Positions 25,658 through 34,176 of a DNA stretch of 64,000 nucleotides are shown here, piece after piece. This stretch comes from Anthropogastromicrobium aceti. GTDB lineage: Bacteria > Bacillota > Clostridia > Lachnospirales > Lachnospiraceae. The stretch is from NCBI RefSeq assembly GCF_025567095.1, contig NZ_JAOQJH010000020.1. One strand, 5' to 3'. Position 1 is the stretch's first letter. Each line of letters opens with the position of its first letter. The notes beneath the pieces were generated by a model. That model was not told the origin of the DNA. It worked only from the letters and a program-made list of their open reading frames with translations, and ran no database searches. The position numbers were made by a program, and so were the translations under genes.

Positions 25658-26637
25658 AAAAAACAAAAACTACTTTTTTGTTAGCAGAAATTTGTCTTGG
25701 CATATTACTGCTGTTTTGTGTGCATCTGATTTTTGAAGATGAAAAGCCTCAGAAGCGTGTAGCAGTTATTGTTGAAAAATCAGGTGATGAAAAATGGAAC
25801 TCCTTTATGAATGGTCTAAAGCAGGCAGCTGGAATCGCAAATATACATTTGATTATTTGCAATACAGATGAAATTGAAAATGCAGATGAGGAGAAGAACT
25901 TGATTTATGATCAGCTGGATAATCAGGTTGATGCATTTATTGTTCAGGCGGCGCCGGGCAGGGATACTATTGATATGCTTAGAGAAATTCGCGTACAAAA
26001 GCCAATGCTTCTTGTAGCAAATGATGCGCTGCGTGAAAAAGAGGAAGACCATATATCAAAATATTCTGATTTGCCTGTTATTACGCCGGACTATTACCGT
26101 ATGGGATATACATTGGCACAGGACTTATTAAGCCGCAATCAAAATAATATTCAAGGCAAAACTGTTGGAATTATAAGCGGATTTAAGAAAACAGACTGTA
26201 CTGATAAATGTATGCAGGGTGTATTAGATGTGCTTTCTGATACGGGATGTGAGATTCAGTTTGATATGAATATCACATATGATATGGAAATTACACAGAG
26301 GTTAAAAGAGCAGCAGCCAGTTGACTATTTGATTGTATTTGACACAAGTGCCTTAGAGCAGGTAGCAGGGATGTATGCACAGAAAAAAGAGAGTGACACG
26401 AAAATCTATGGGATTGGAAATAGTATAAAGTGTGTATATTATCTTGATGATTCTGTGATTGACGGATTGATTGCGATAGATGGATATGGAATGGGATATC
26501 ATAGCGCTATAGAAATTTCAAAAGTGCTGAAAAATCATCTGTATACGATTAACAACCAGACGATTGAGTATCATCTGCTGCATAAAGAAGATATTTTCAG
26601 AGAAGAGGTACAGCATTTTCTTCATACGTATGATTGA
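25654..26637 (+). CDS. Membrane-anchored sugar-binding protein, probable kinase accessory
   Basis: A 327-residue periplasmic-binding-family protein. An N-terminal hydrophobic helix (about 8-28) lacks a lipobox cysteine, so it is probably a membrane anchor. The rest has the Rossmann-like lobes of sugar-binding proteins (KRVAVIVEKSGDEKWNSFMN; VDAFIVQAAPG; KTVGIISGFK). It overlaps the kinase gene by 4 bases, indicating fixed stoichiometry. By analogy with the XylFII-LytS arrangement known in clostridia, it may present ligand to the kinase; this role is inference. No ATPase or permease follows. Confidence 0.8.
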   Translation: MKKTKTTFLLAEICLGILLLFCVHLIFEDEKPQKRVAVIVEKSGDEKWNSFMNGLKQAAGIANIHLIICNTDEIENADEEKNLIYDQLDNQVDAFIVQAAPGRDTIDMLREIRVQKPMLLVANDALREKEEDHISKYSDLPVITPDYYRMGYTLAQDLLSRNQNNIQGKTVGIISGFKKTDCTDKCMQGVLDVLSDTGCEIQFDMNITYDMEITQRLKEQQPVDYLIVFDTSALEQVAGMYAQKKESDTKIYGIGNSIKCVYYLDDSVIDGLIAIDGYGMGYHSAIEISKVLKNHLYTINNQTIEYHLLHKEDIFREEVQHFLHTYD

Positions 26638-26677
26638 GAATTTGCATATAGTCAGCCAAAAAGGAATGGAGATTTCA

Positions 26678-27706
26678 ATGAAACAGTATCAGATAAGAAG
26701 TATTCTGATCGGATGCATGTTGTTGTGTCTGACAGGATGTACGGCGAATAGTGAGAAAAAAAGAGATGTTCTTCGTGTTGGTGTTGTGCTATACACGCAG
26801 GACGACCCCTTTATTAATGCGCTTACAGATTGTCTGAAGGAAGATCTGGCTGGATATGAGTCAGATTCTCTAAAGGTGATTATGACTGTAAGGGATGGAA
26901 AAAATGATCAGAAGATTCAAAATGAAGTTGTGAAGGAAATGCTTGATGCTGGTTGTGAGATACTTGCTGTTGATCTCGTTGACAGGACAGAGCCGTCAAA
27001 TATAATAAAGATGGCAAAAAAGGAAAATATACCTGTTATTTTCTTTAATAGAGAGCCAGTGAGAGAGGATTTGATGCAGTGGGATAAGCTGTATTATGTA
27101 GGCGGAGATGCCAGACAGTCTGGTATGATGCAGGGTGAGATTGCAGCAGATATGATACGAGACAATGACGCAGTAGATCGAAATCAGGACGGAAAGATTC
27201 AATATGTACTTCTTGAGGGTGAGACAGGTCATCAGGATGCAATCATTCGAACAGACAGTGTGGTAAAAACAATTAAAGAACAGGGCATTATATTAGAAAG
27301 ACTAAGTTTCCAGTTTGCAAACTGGAATCGTGGACAAGCTGAAAATAAGATGACACAGCTGATTAATCAATATGGAGACGAGATTGAACTAGTCCTTTCT
27401 AATAATGATGAGATGGCTCTTGGTGCAGTTGCTGCGTATGATGCACTTGATTATGATAAAGACAGACGTCCGATAATTTTTGGAATAGATGGTTTGGAAG
27501 GTGCATTGGATGCTGTCCAAAAAGGCACCATTCAGGGGACTGTGTATAATGACAGGCATGGACAAGCTGAGCAGATTTCGCGTCTTGCGATGACACTGTT
27601 TCAAGGTCAGACACCGCCAAAGGAGGATCTGGAAAATGAACGATATATCTTTTTACCGTATCAAAAGGTGACGGCAGAAAATGTGGAATCATTTATGGAA
27701 CAATAA
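26678..27706 (+). CDS. Second galactose-type sugar-binding lipoprotein
   Basis: A 342-residue MglB-like protein. A lipoprotein signal (MLLCLTGC, lipobox LTGC) is followed by the binding-protein fold with VLYTQDDPFINALTD, the DRNQDGKIQYVLLEGETGHQ loop and LVLSNNDEMALGAVAAYD, all close in type to the first binding protein at 17558. Start ATG 26678 gives a proper signal peptide behind GGAG; a longer frame from 26564 overlaps the previous gene. It may be a scavenging receptor for the mgl transporter or a second input to the sensor kinase. Confidence 0.82.
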   Translation: MKQYQIRSILIGCMLLCLTGCTANSEKKRDVLRVGVVLYTQDDPFINALTDCLKEDLAGYESDSLKVIMTVRDGKNDQKIQNEVVKEMLDAGCEILAVDLVDRTEPSNIIKMAKKENIPVIFFNREPVREDLMQWDKLYYVGGDARQSGMMQGEIAADMIRDNDAVDRNQDGKIQYVLLEGETGHQDAIIRTDSVVKTIKEQGIILERLSFQFANWNRGQAENKMTQLINQYGDEIELVLSNNDEMALGAVAAYDALDYDKDRRPIIFGIDGLEGALDAVQKGTIQGTVYNDRHGQAEQISRLAMTLFQGQTPPKEDLENERYIFLPYQKVTAENVESFMEQ

Positions 27707-27738
27707 AAAGGTGCATTTTCGGAAAGGAAAGATTGAAA

Positions 27739-28308
27739 ATGGAAGATTGGCTGATAAACTATTATGAACAGACAGATCCACTTAAAAGACAGCAGATGCT
27801 TCTGGAAAATAAAAATGAAACCATGAGTGAAGAAGATAAACTTCGAATGAAGCTCTGGGAGACCAGATATGGAAAAGGTAAGCCAAGGAAAGATATGTTT
27901 GTTGGTTATCTTATGAATTTAAAATATATTGTAGAAAGCGGAAGTATGGATTTGGGAGGCAGAAAGAAAAAGCTTGCGATAGAAGCTATTCTTGGTCTGA
28001 ATTTATATGAATTTGAAAGAAAGCCAAAGACTCAGCAGGAAATAATTTTTTTAGAGTTAAAAAACACATGCAGAAAATATATTGAGATTAGTACAGGAGG
28101 ACGTGGCTTTACTTCTGTTATTTTTGGAATGGGACAGCTGTCAGATGAAAGCATTGCAGGAAAGATCGCTGAACAAATAAGCAGAATTGTGTTTGATGCA
28201 CCTCATAGTCTGCGAATGGAAAAAGAATTTGAGCCGCTTCAAAGAGCTGCTTTAGAGGTTTTTAGGGAAATTTATCCTAATCGCGAACATTTTCTGAAAA
28301 AAAGATAA
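27739..28308 (+). CDS. Conserved-looking protein of unknown function
   Basis: A 189-residue soluble protein I do not recognise. It is rich in charged residues, starts MEDWLINYYEQTDPLKRQQM, has no signal peptide or membrane helix, and is predicted largely helical. A glycine patch (STGGRGFTSVIFGMGQLS) lies in the middle. It follows the binding-protein gene by 32 bases behind GGAAAGG, so it is probably the last gene of the sensor operon. A promoter at 28345 separates it from degV. Confidence 0.7.
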   Translation: MEDWLINYYEQTDPLKRQQMLLENKNETMSEEDKLRMKLWETRYGKGKPRKDMFVGYLMNLKYIVESGSMDLGGRKKKLAIEAILGLNLYEFERKPKTQQEIIFLELKNTCRKYIEISTGGRGFTSVIFGMGQLSDESIAGKIAEQISRIVFDAPHSLRMEKEFEPLQRAALEVFREIYPNREHFLKKR

Positions 28309-28344
28309 GTAATGATAAACGGTGTATTTTCTCTTTAGCGCTAC

Positions 28345-28373
28345 TTGTATTTGCAAAGCAAAAAAGATATACT
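28345..28373 (+). promoter_or_regulatory. Promoter of degV
   Basis: TTGTAT (28345-28350), 17-bp spacer, TATACT (28368-28373), about 40 bases before the degV start. Confidence 0.65.
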
Positions 28374-28413
28374 GTAACTGTTTTAATGCTTTAATTATAA
28401 GGAGGAGATGAGT

Positions 28414-29301
28414 ATGGCAGAATATTGCATCAGCTGCTGTTCTACAGCTGATTTGACAAAGGAATATTTTGATAAGCGTGGAATCCGCTATGTGTGTTTT
28501 CACTATGAACTGGGAGGAAAGGACTATCTAGATGACCTTGGTCAGACGATGTCTCCGGCAGAGTTATATCGCAGAATGCTTGCAGGTGAGGATGTAAAGA
28601 CATCACAGGTTAGTATTGGTGAGTATGCAGATTTTTTTAGAAAAATATTTGATGAGGGAAAGGATATCCTTCATTTAACGCTTTCAAGCGGAATTTCAGG
28701 CAGCTACAATTCAGCATGTATTGCAGCAGAACAGGTAAGAGAAGAATATCCAAACAGAAAAATTTATGTAGTGGATTCATTGGCAGCTTCCTCTGGTTAT
28801 GGTTTGTTAGTAGATACTCTGGCAGACAGAAGGGATGCAGGAGAGAGCATAGATGAATTGTATGCATGGGTGTGTGAAAATAAAAAGAAACTGCAGCACT
28901 GGTTTTTTACTTCTGATCTTACTTTTTTTATCAGAGGCGGAAGAGTATCAAAGGCAGCTGGATTTTTTGGAGGTATGCTTGGAATCTGTCCTTTGTTAAA
29001 TGTGGACTATGAGGGACATCTGACAGCAAGAGAGAAGGTGCGCACGAAGAAAAAGGTGATTCAGCGCATCGTTCAGAAGATGGAAGAAAATGCCGAGGGA
29101 GGTCTGGCATATTCGGGCAAATGCTATATCTGTCAGTCGGAGTGCATGGATGACGCAAAAGCTGTTGCAATGCTCGTTGAGAGCCGCTTTCCTAATTTAA
29201 ATGGAAAAGTTGAAATTTACCCGATTGGTGCGACAATTGGCAGTCATACCGGTCCAGGAACAGTAGCGTTATTTTTCTGGGGAAAAGAACGCGTGGATTG
29301 A
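28414..29301 (+). CDS. DegV family fatty-acid-binding protein
   Basis: A 295-residue DegV-fold protein. Family landmarks are the N-terminal CCSTADLT, TSQVSIGEY (lipid head-group contact), LSSGISGSYNSA, and the C-terminal IGATIGSHTGPGTVALFF. Members bind fatty acids for the FakA kinase in Firmicutes; whether this one works with FakA cannot be told here. ATG 28414 is preferred to ATG 28408, which is too close to AAGGAGG. Confidence 0.9.
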   Translation: MAEYCISCCSTADLTKEYFDKRGIRYVCFHYELGGKDYLDDLGQTMSPAELYRRMLAGEDVKTSQVSIGEYADFFRKIFDEGKDILHLTLSSGISGSYNSACIAAEQVREEYPNRKIYVVDSLAASSGYGLLVDTLADRRDAGESIDELYAWVCENKKKLQHWFFTSDLTFFIRGGRVSKAAGFFGGMLGICPLLNVDYEGHLTAREKVRTKKKVIQRIVQKMEENAEGGLAYSGKCYICQSECMDDAKAVAMLVESRFPNLNGKVEIYPIGATIGSHTGPGTVALFFWGKERVD

Positions 29302-29346
29302 CGCAGTTTTGTAAAAGAAATGTAATGTTTTTGGATATTTGAAACA

Positions 29347-29375
29347 TTGAAATAAACTCATACTTATGGTATGAT
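29347..29375 (+). promoter_or_regulatory. Promoter of the zinc-ribbon surface protein gene
   Basis: TTGAAA (29347-29352), 17-bp spacer, TATGAT (29370-29375). Transcription would begin near 29382, just before the leader hairpins. Confidence 0.75.
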
Positions 29376-29391
29376 ACGAAAGGTTAAAGGC

Positions 29392-29447
29392 GTTATCGTT
29401 TACGTTATACGTAGACGATAACTTAAAAAAAGCCGCAAAAATGCGGC
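29392..29447 (+). other. Two consecutive hairpins in the 5' leader
   Basis: Hairpin 1: gttatcgtttacg (29392-29404) with cgtagacgataac (29410-29422), 13 pairs around loop TTATA. Hairpin 2: gccgc (29432-29436) with gcggc (29443-29447), ending 6 bases before the CGGAG ribosome binding site. Neither is followed by a T run, so they are not terminators. Confidence 0.65.
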
Positions 29448-29462
29448 AGAACGGAGAAGCAT

Positions 29463-32324
29463 ATGATTTGCCCGAAATGTGGTGCCAGACTAGCGCAGGG
29501 AAGCACGATTTGTCCAATTTGCGGAACAAAGATACGCCCCTCTAAAGTCAAGGTACAAGACAATTATGAAGAGCAGCCAGATCAAGGCTACGATTCAGAT
29601 TCAGATGATGATTATGAAGAAAATCTGAATGATGATTACGATTATGACGAAGAGGATGACAGCTACGGTAATGATGATTACGACAATGATGATTATGAAC
29701 CGGCTCGTCCAAAAACAAATCGTATTCTTGTTGTTATTATTGTCACAGTAATTGCATTGATTGCTGCGATGATCGTATTGATTGTTCTTCTTTTCAGCAG
29801 TGGAAAAAAGAGCAATAAGCAGATTCCGTATACAGTAGATAAAATACAGGATACGGATACGAAGAAAGAAACACAGAAAGAAACTCAAAAGGAGACAGAA
29901 ACTGAAGTAGTTGAAATCAAAGACAACAAGGTTACTTCCGGAAGAAATGTCTATGAGCTTTCAAATGATGAGTTAAAGCTTGTTGAGTACAATGATCAGG
30001 GACAAGTTGTTCGTATTCCGGCAGAAATCGGCGGATATCCGGTAACTTCAATTGGTTCACATGCATTTAAGAACAATACGTCAGTTCAGTATTTAAAGCT
30101 TCCAGATGGAATGAAGAAACTGGATGATTCTGCATTGTCTGATATTGAGCTTTTGAAAGAAGTTGTAGTTCCGGAATCAGTTGAAGAGATTGGAAACCTT
30201 GCTTTTTCAAAGGTTCAGAAGGCAATTTGTGTAAAGGGAAGCTTTGCATGGAATTATATGAAGTATATGGCAGATGAGGTAGTTGAGGGAACTTCACTTT
30301 CACTTGACAATAATGCGTCCACGCCATCAAGCTCTGCGCAGCAGACAGTTCCAACACAGCCGACGACCGCACAGCAGGCAGCGTCACAGCCGCAGCCGCA
30401 GCAGACGCCAGCCCCAGCCCCGTCCCCAGAGCAGACACCGGCCACAGCCTCGTCTTCAGAGCAGCAGCCAGCCACAAATCCATCACCGGATCAGACACCA
30501 GCCCCGGCTCCATCTTCAGAGCAGCAGCCAGCCACAAATCCATCACCGGATCAGACACCAGCCCCGGCTCCATCTTCAGATCAGACGCCAGCAACAGATC
30601 CATCACCAGATGAGACACCAGCGCCAGCACCGTCACCAGATGAGACACCAGCACCAGCACCGTCACCAGATGAGACGCCAGCAACAGATCCATCACCAGA
30701 TGAGACGCCGGAAGCACCAACGGAGCGAAATGCAGAAAATATTCTTGCAAAGATTTCTGCAGATTCTGGTGGAAGTGTTGTAGGAAACAGCTATATGTTC
30801 TACGATTTTAATGGAAATGGTGTTCAGGAAGCATTTGCACTTGTTGATGTAGGCGGACGAAAGGAAATCTGGTACAATGGAGAGGATTCTACTTCCAATG
30901 CAGTTGAGATTTTCCCAATCACTGATGTTGCATCATGCAGTGTTAATGCTATTGAAAACGGCACAACACAGTTTGTTTTGAGCGTCACCACTTCAACAGG
31001 AGAATCATATTCCTGCATTTATGGAGCAGATGGTGCAAATGGCTATATGGTAGCAGATTTGCTTCCGGGTGTATTTGTATCAGATGGCGTAAGCTTACAG
31101 TTAGACAATGGAATGAATGGAGTTGCATATCTGCTTGCTTCTGACGGAGGCTATAGTGAGTATGCAGCACAGGAACTGGCAAAGAGTCAGTTTGATGCGA
31201 TGCCGGGTGCACAGGATATCTGGTCACAGGTAAGCGCACTAATTGGTGCAGAACCAACAGACCTTCATTTCTGGAATCGTTCAAGTGCAGTTGGTAATTT
31301 GATTCAGATTGCATTTACAGATGCAGCAGGAACACCAAGTTACATCAATGTGTCATGGACTCAGGATGGAATGCAGTTTGAAGATGGTGCACTTAATGTT
31401 CATAATGGTGTGGTAAAATCTTCTTATACAGGATTAAATCAGATTCAGCCGCAGGAAGTTCCGCAGGTAGAGACAGAGCCGGCTGATCCAGCTACAGAGA
31501 TTTCATTTGCAGATGGAACAGCAGTTACACTTTCAGCAGAAGGAACTAATTATACGGCAGATCTTAATGGAGATGGTGCAGCAGACTTCTTCAAATATCG
31601 TACTGAGGTAGCAGAGGATGGAAGTACAACCAGCCTTATCGTCAATGTGAATGGTACCGATTATACAGTTGGTACAGGAATCAGTGCAGCATATAAGGTA
31701 GAGGTATGTGATTTAAATACATCCGATAATCAGCTTAATATTGTAGTTGTTGGAACAGGTGCAGACAACTCTGTTACCAGTTTCCGCGTATTAAGCGGAA
31801 CCGATCTTTCTACACCGCTTATGCAGGATGGAACATTTACCGTGCTTAACGGATATGGAAATGCAGCGCGCCTGTATAATACGTCCCATGTACTTACACC
31901 TTCTTCCGCAAATGGAACATTTGATGAAAATGGTGGATTTACGTTAGCAGTGACAAGCCCAATTTCTATTGACAGTCTTGGCCGTTATGTCTGCAAGATT
32001 CCATATGAATTAAAGGATGGTGTGATTACAGAGGATGCATTAAGTGAGACAACTGGAAACTACGAATATGAGCTTGTTGATCTGACATCACAGGAACAGT
32101 TTAATTATATTTTGGCAGCAGATACGAATTTGTTAAGTTCGGCAGCAGCAGATGCTGCGCCAGCGGCAACACTTGGCACGGGAACACAGGTATTCCCAAG
32201 AAAGCTGATCCAGGCGGCAAATGAACCAGGTGCATTTTATCTTTACGTAGAGGATGCATCAGGAAACGCTGGATATCTTCCACTTGGTGAGGGACAGACA
32301 TTGTTCCAGAGCGTACCACAATAA
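29463..32324 (+). CDS. Zinc-ribbon, LRR and Pro-rich membrane-anchored surface protein
   Basis: A 953-residue multi-domain protein. In order: N-terminal zinc ribbon (C3, C6, C17, C20); a very acidic Asp/Tyr-rich stretch (about 35-80); one membrane helix (about 87-112); a BspA-like LRR_5 module (IGSHAFKNN, LDDSALSDI, EEIGNLAFSK; about 165-265); a Pro/Ala/Thr/Ser-rich spacer of repeated PSPDETPAPA-type units (about 280-420); then a large beta-rich region with DFNGNGVQEAF and DLNGDGAADFF, which resemble calcium-binding FG-GAP/dockerin-like loops. No LPxTG motif. The zinc ribbon should face the cytoplasm and the rest the outside. Function unknown; adhesion or envelope sensing is possible. Confidence 0.8.
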   Translation: MICPKCGARLAQGSTICPICGTKIRPSKVKVQDNYEEQPDQGYDSDSDDDYEENLNDDYDYDEEDDSYGNDDYDNDDYEPARPKTNRILVVIIVTVIALIAAMIVLIVLLFSSGKKSNKQIPYTVDKIQDTDTKKETQKETQKETETEVVEIKDNKVTSGRNVYELSNDELKLVEYNDQGQVVRIPAEIGGYPVTSIGSHAFKNNTSVQYLKLPDGMKKLDDSALSDIELLKEVVVPESVEEIGNLAFSKVQKAICVKGSFAWNYMKYMADEVVEGTSLSLDNNASTPSSSAQQTVPTQPTTAQQAASQPQPQQTPAPAPSPEQTPATASSSEQQPATNPSPDQTPAPAPSSEQQPATNPSPDQTPAPAPSSDQTPATDPSPDETPAPAPSPDETPAPAPSPDETPATDPSPDETPEAPTERNAENILAKISADSGGSVVGNSYMFYDFNGNGVQEAFALVDVGGRKEIWYNGEDSTSNAVEIFPITDVASCSVNAIENGTTQFVLSVTTSTGESYSCIYGADGANGYMVADLLPGVFVSDGVSLQLDNGMNGVAYLLASDGGYSEYAAQELAKSQFDAMPGAQDIWSQVSALIGAEPTDLHFWNRSSAVGNLIQIAFTDAAGTPSYINVSWTQDGMQFEDGALNVHNGVVKSSYTGLNQIQPQEVPQVETEPADPATEISFADGTAVTLSAEGTNYTADLNGDGAADFFKYRTEVAEDGSTTSLIVNVNGTDYTVGTGISAAYKVEVCDLNTSDNQLNIVVVGTGADNSVTSFRVLSGTDLSTPLMQDGTFTVLNGYGNAARLYNTSHVLTPSSANGTFDENGGFTLAVTSPISIDSLGRYVCKIPYELKDGVITEDALSETTGNYEYELVDLTSQEQFNYILAADTNLLSSAAADAAPAATLGTGTQVFPRKLIQAANEPGAFYLYVEDASGNAGYLPLGEGQTLFQSVPQ
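30421..30720 (+). repeat. In-frame tandem repeats in the Pro-rich spacer
   Basis: DNA repeats with a period of 60 bp: bases from 30481 and from 30541 are identical for about 40 bases (catcaccggatcagacacca...), followed by shorter ~33- and ~30-bp units encoding PSPDETPAPA variants. All units are multiples of three, so changes in copy number keep the frame. Such tracts expand and contract easily. Confidence 0.85.
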
Positions 32325-32341
32325 TTTATAAGTAGACAAAA

Positions 32342-32371
32342 AAAACTGGTCTCCCACGGGAGACCAGTTTT
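32342..32371. terminator. Bidirectional terminator
   Basis: AAAACTGGTCTCCC and GGGAGACCAGTTTT form a near-perfect stem with A-run and T-run on the two sides, between two convergent genes. It can serve both. Confidence 0.9.
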
Positions 32372-32385
32372 TTTATGTCTGATAA

Positions 32386-33249
32386 TTAAATACTTGTCCA
32401 GCGACCAGATGAACCGCATGGAAGAACAAGACCAGACTGTGTTACAGGAAGACCAATTTCATCAGAAACAACGTGACCGCCAAATTTGCTTACAACCTCA
32501 AGCCCAAGAAGATATGTTAAGACAGAAGCAGCAAAACCGGTTGTATAGCTGTTAATAAGGAAAAATAGCGGTTTGTCAGAAAGTAGCTGTGAACACAGTG
32601 ATACGAGTGGATGAATAGCATCCTCAATTTTCCAGATTTCACCCTTAGGTCCGCGTCCATAAGATGGCGGATCCATGATGATTGCATCATAGTGATTGCC
32701 GCGTCGGATTTCTCGTTCAACAAATTTCTGACAATCATCAACAATCCAGCGAATCGGTGCATCAGACAGTCCACTAGATGCTGCATTTTCTTTTGCCCAG
32801 GCAACCATGCCCTTTGAAGCATCTACATGAGTAACAGAAGCGCCAGCAGCTGCTGCAGCAAGTGTTGCACCGCCGGTGTAGGCAAATAAATTAAGTACTT
32901 TAATAGGACGGTTTGCATTTTGAATCAGGTTAGAAAACCAATCCCAGTTTGCAGCCTGCTCAGGGAATAAGCCTGTGTGCTTAAAAGAGAATGGCTTTAA
33001 CTGGAAGGTAAGCTTTCCATAATGAATGCTCCACTGCTGCGGCAGAGAGAAAAACTCCCATTCACCGCCTCCCTTGCTGCTTCTATGATAATGTCCGTTC
33101 TTTTTCTTCCAACCCGGATTGGTGTGAGGTGTGTTCCATACAACCTGAGGGTCCGGACGTACCAGAAGATAATTTCCCCAGCGCTCAAGTTTCTCTCCGT
33201 TAGAGGTATCAAGGACTTCGTAGTCCTTCCAGTTATCAGCCAGCCACAT
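32386..33249 (-). CDS. Class I SAM-dependent RNA methyltransferase
   Basis: A 287-residue methyltransferase. The SAM-binding motif I is LNLFAYTGGATLAAAAAGA, motif II VTHVDASKGMVAWAKEN, and motif IV DAIIMDPPSYGRGPKG, typical of the rRNA (cytosine-C5 or guanine) methyltransferases of the RlmI/RlmK class; there is no PUA domain in front. ATG 33249 is chosen; a TTG at 33261 would add four residues. AAGAAAGG lies upstream. Substrate base unproven. It is the only protein gene on the minus strand in the window. Confidence 0.85.
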   Translation of the reverse strand: MWLADNWKDYEVLDTSNGEKLERWGNYLLVRPDPQVVWNTPHTNPGWKKKNGHYHRSSKGGGEWEFFSLPQQWSIHYGKLTFQLKPFSFKHTGLFPEQAANWDWFSNLIQNANRPIKVLNLFAYTGGATLAAAAAGASVTHVDASKGMVAWAKENAASSGLSDAPIRWIVDDCQKFVEREIRRGNHYDAIIMDPPSYGRGPKGEIWKIEDAIHPLVSLCSQLLSDKPLFFLINSYTTGFAASVLTYLLGLEVVSKFGGHVVSDEIGLPVTQSGLVLPCGSSGRWTSI

Positions 33250-33293
33250 AATAATATCCAACCTTTCTTATATATATACGATACCGAATGTTT

Positions 33294-33350
33294 TTAGAAT
33301 TGCGAGAGTTGCATTGCAACGGAGCAATTCGTTGGTACCAGTAATTCTAA
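33294..33350 (-). other. Palindromic structured leader upstream of the methyltransferase
   Basis: gaattgc (33297-33303) pairs with gcaattc (33324-33330); inside, gttgc (33308-33312) pairs with gcaac (33316-33320) around ATT. The internal loop GAGA opposite GGA is purine-rich. An alternative outer pairing ttagaatt / aattctaa (33294-33301, 33343-33350) also exists. No T run follows in either direction. It lies in the gap between methyltransferase start and the rpsJ promoter. Confidence 0.6.
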
Positions 33351-33469
33351 ATAACATATATAAGTATAAGAAAGAACAGGCATCCTGTCAATAGAGTGTT
33401 GCCAATCGTCGAACCACCCTTCGCAAAACTTCCGGGTCAAAAAAACTTTAAAAAATTTGAAAAAAGTGC

Positions 33470-33498
33470 TTGCATTTTGTTTTGATATAGTGTATAGT
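33470..33498 (+). promoter_or_regulatory. Promoter of the S10-spc operon
   Basis: TTGCAT (33470-33475), 17-bp spacer, TATAGT (33493-33498), followed by a ~230-base structured leader before rpsJ. Confidence 0.85.
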
Positions 33499-33510
33499 AT
33501 ACCTTGCTGT

Positions 33511-33692
33511 GACATGATAGCAAAGAAGCGCGAGGTTGCTGCCGATAGGGCAGGTTTTCCGTGGAGCGAATGTCAAGTCAAGAAACTGGCGACAAGTCAC
33601 TGTATACAATGAAACATCTACAAACATTGAGGTAGAAACGGACTGTGCGGAGATTAGAAAACGCACGGGGTAGTGTACAGTCACCACTTGTC
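33511..33692 (+). ncRNA. S10-type ribosomal-protein leader
   Basis: Domain 1 is closed by gacat (33511-33515) with atgtc (33570-33574) and contains GCGCGAGGTTGCTGCC..GGCAGGTTTTCCGTGGAGCG, which resembles the ribosomal S10 leader known in Clostridia. Domain 2 is closed by gacaagt (33591-33597) with acttgtc (33686-33692) and actgta (33599-33604) with tacagt (33676-33681), with an inner gtgcg/cgcac stem. It should allow an S10-operon protein to repress the operon. Identity of the protein ligand is inference. Confidence 0.75.
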
Positions 33693-33733
33693 GTACTTAT
33701 TTAAAAAGTGCGAAAAGGAGGCGGCTTTTTTTT

Positions 33734-34051
33734 ATGGCAAGTCAAGTAATGAGAATCACTCTGAAGGCGTACGATCATCAGCTGGTAGATCAGTCCGCTG
33801 CAAAGATCGTTGATACTGTTAAGAAAACAGGCTCTAAGGTAAGCGGACCAGTTCCGATGCCGACTAAGAAAGAGGTTGTTACAATTCTGAGAGCGGTACA
33901 CAAGTACAAGGACTCCAGAGAGCAGTTCGAGCAGAGAACTCACAAGAGACTCATCGATATCATTCAGCCATCTCGGAAGACAGTAGATTCACTGTCCCGT
34001 CTGGAGATGCCAGCTGGTGTATATATTGATATTAAGATGAAAAACAAGTAA
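33734..34051 (+). CDS. rpsJ: 30S ribosomal protein S10
   Basis: A 105-residue S10 (also NusE, partner of NusB in antitermination). Core SGPVPMPTKKEVVTILR and RTHKRLIDI are present. ATG at 33734 follows AAAAGGAGGC; start MASQVMRITLKAYDHQ fits the family. First gene of the S10-spc block; its leader is the likely control point for all genes to secY. Confidence 0.97.
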   Translation: MASQVMRITLKAYDHQLVDQSAAKIVDTVKKTGSKVSGPVPMPTKKEVVTILRAVHKYKDSREQFEQRTHKRLIDIIQPSRKTVDSLSRLEMPAGVYIDIKMKNK

Positions 34052-34176
34052 TTTTAAACAAGTATGTCCGGAATTACGTTGATATAGAAGCAACAAGCAA
34101 TTGTTCCACTTATGTCCACGGTTCTAGGATGATTGGGAAAATCCCAATCCGCTGTAGATTCACAGGAGGTAATAGG

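Noticed and set aside
30421..30720. Possible CRISPR or non-coding repeat array
   Set aside because: The units are adjacent without unique spacers, are multiples of three and encode a Pro-rich spacer in a continuous reading frame.
30067..30750. Long minus-strand ORF (227 codons) opposite the surface protein
   Set aside because: It is a shadow of the low-complexity Pro-rich coding repeats on the plus strand, with no ribosome binding site and a repetitive, unlikely product.
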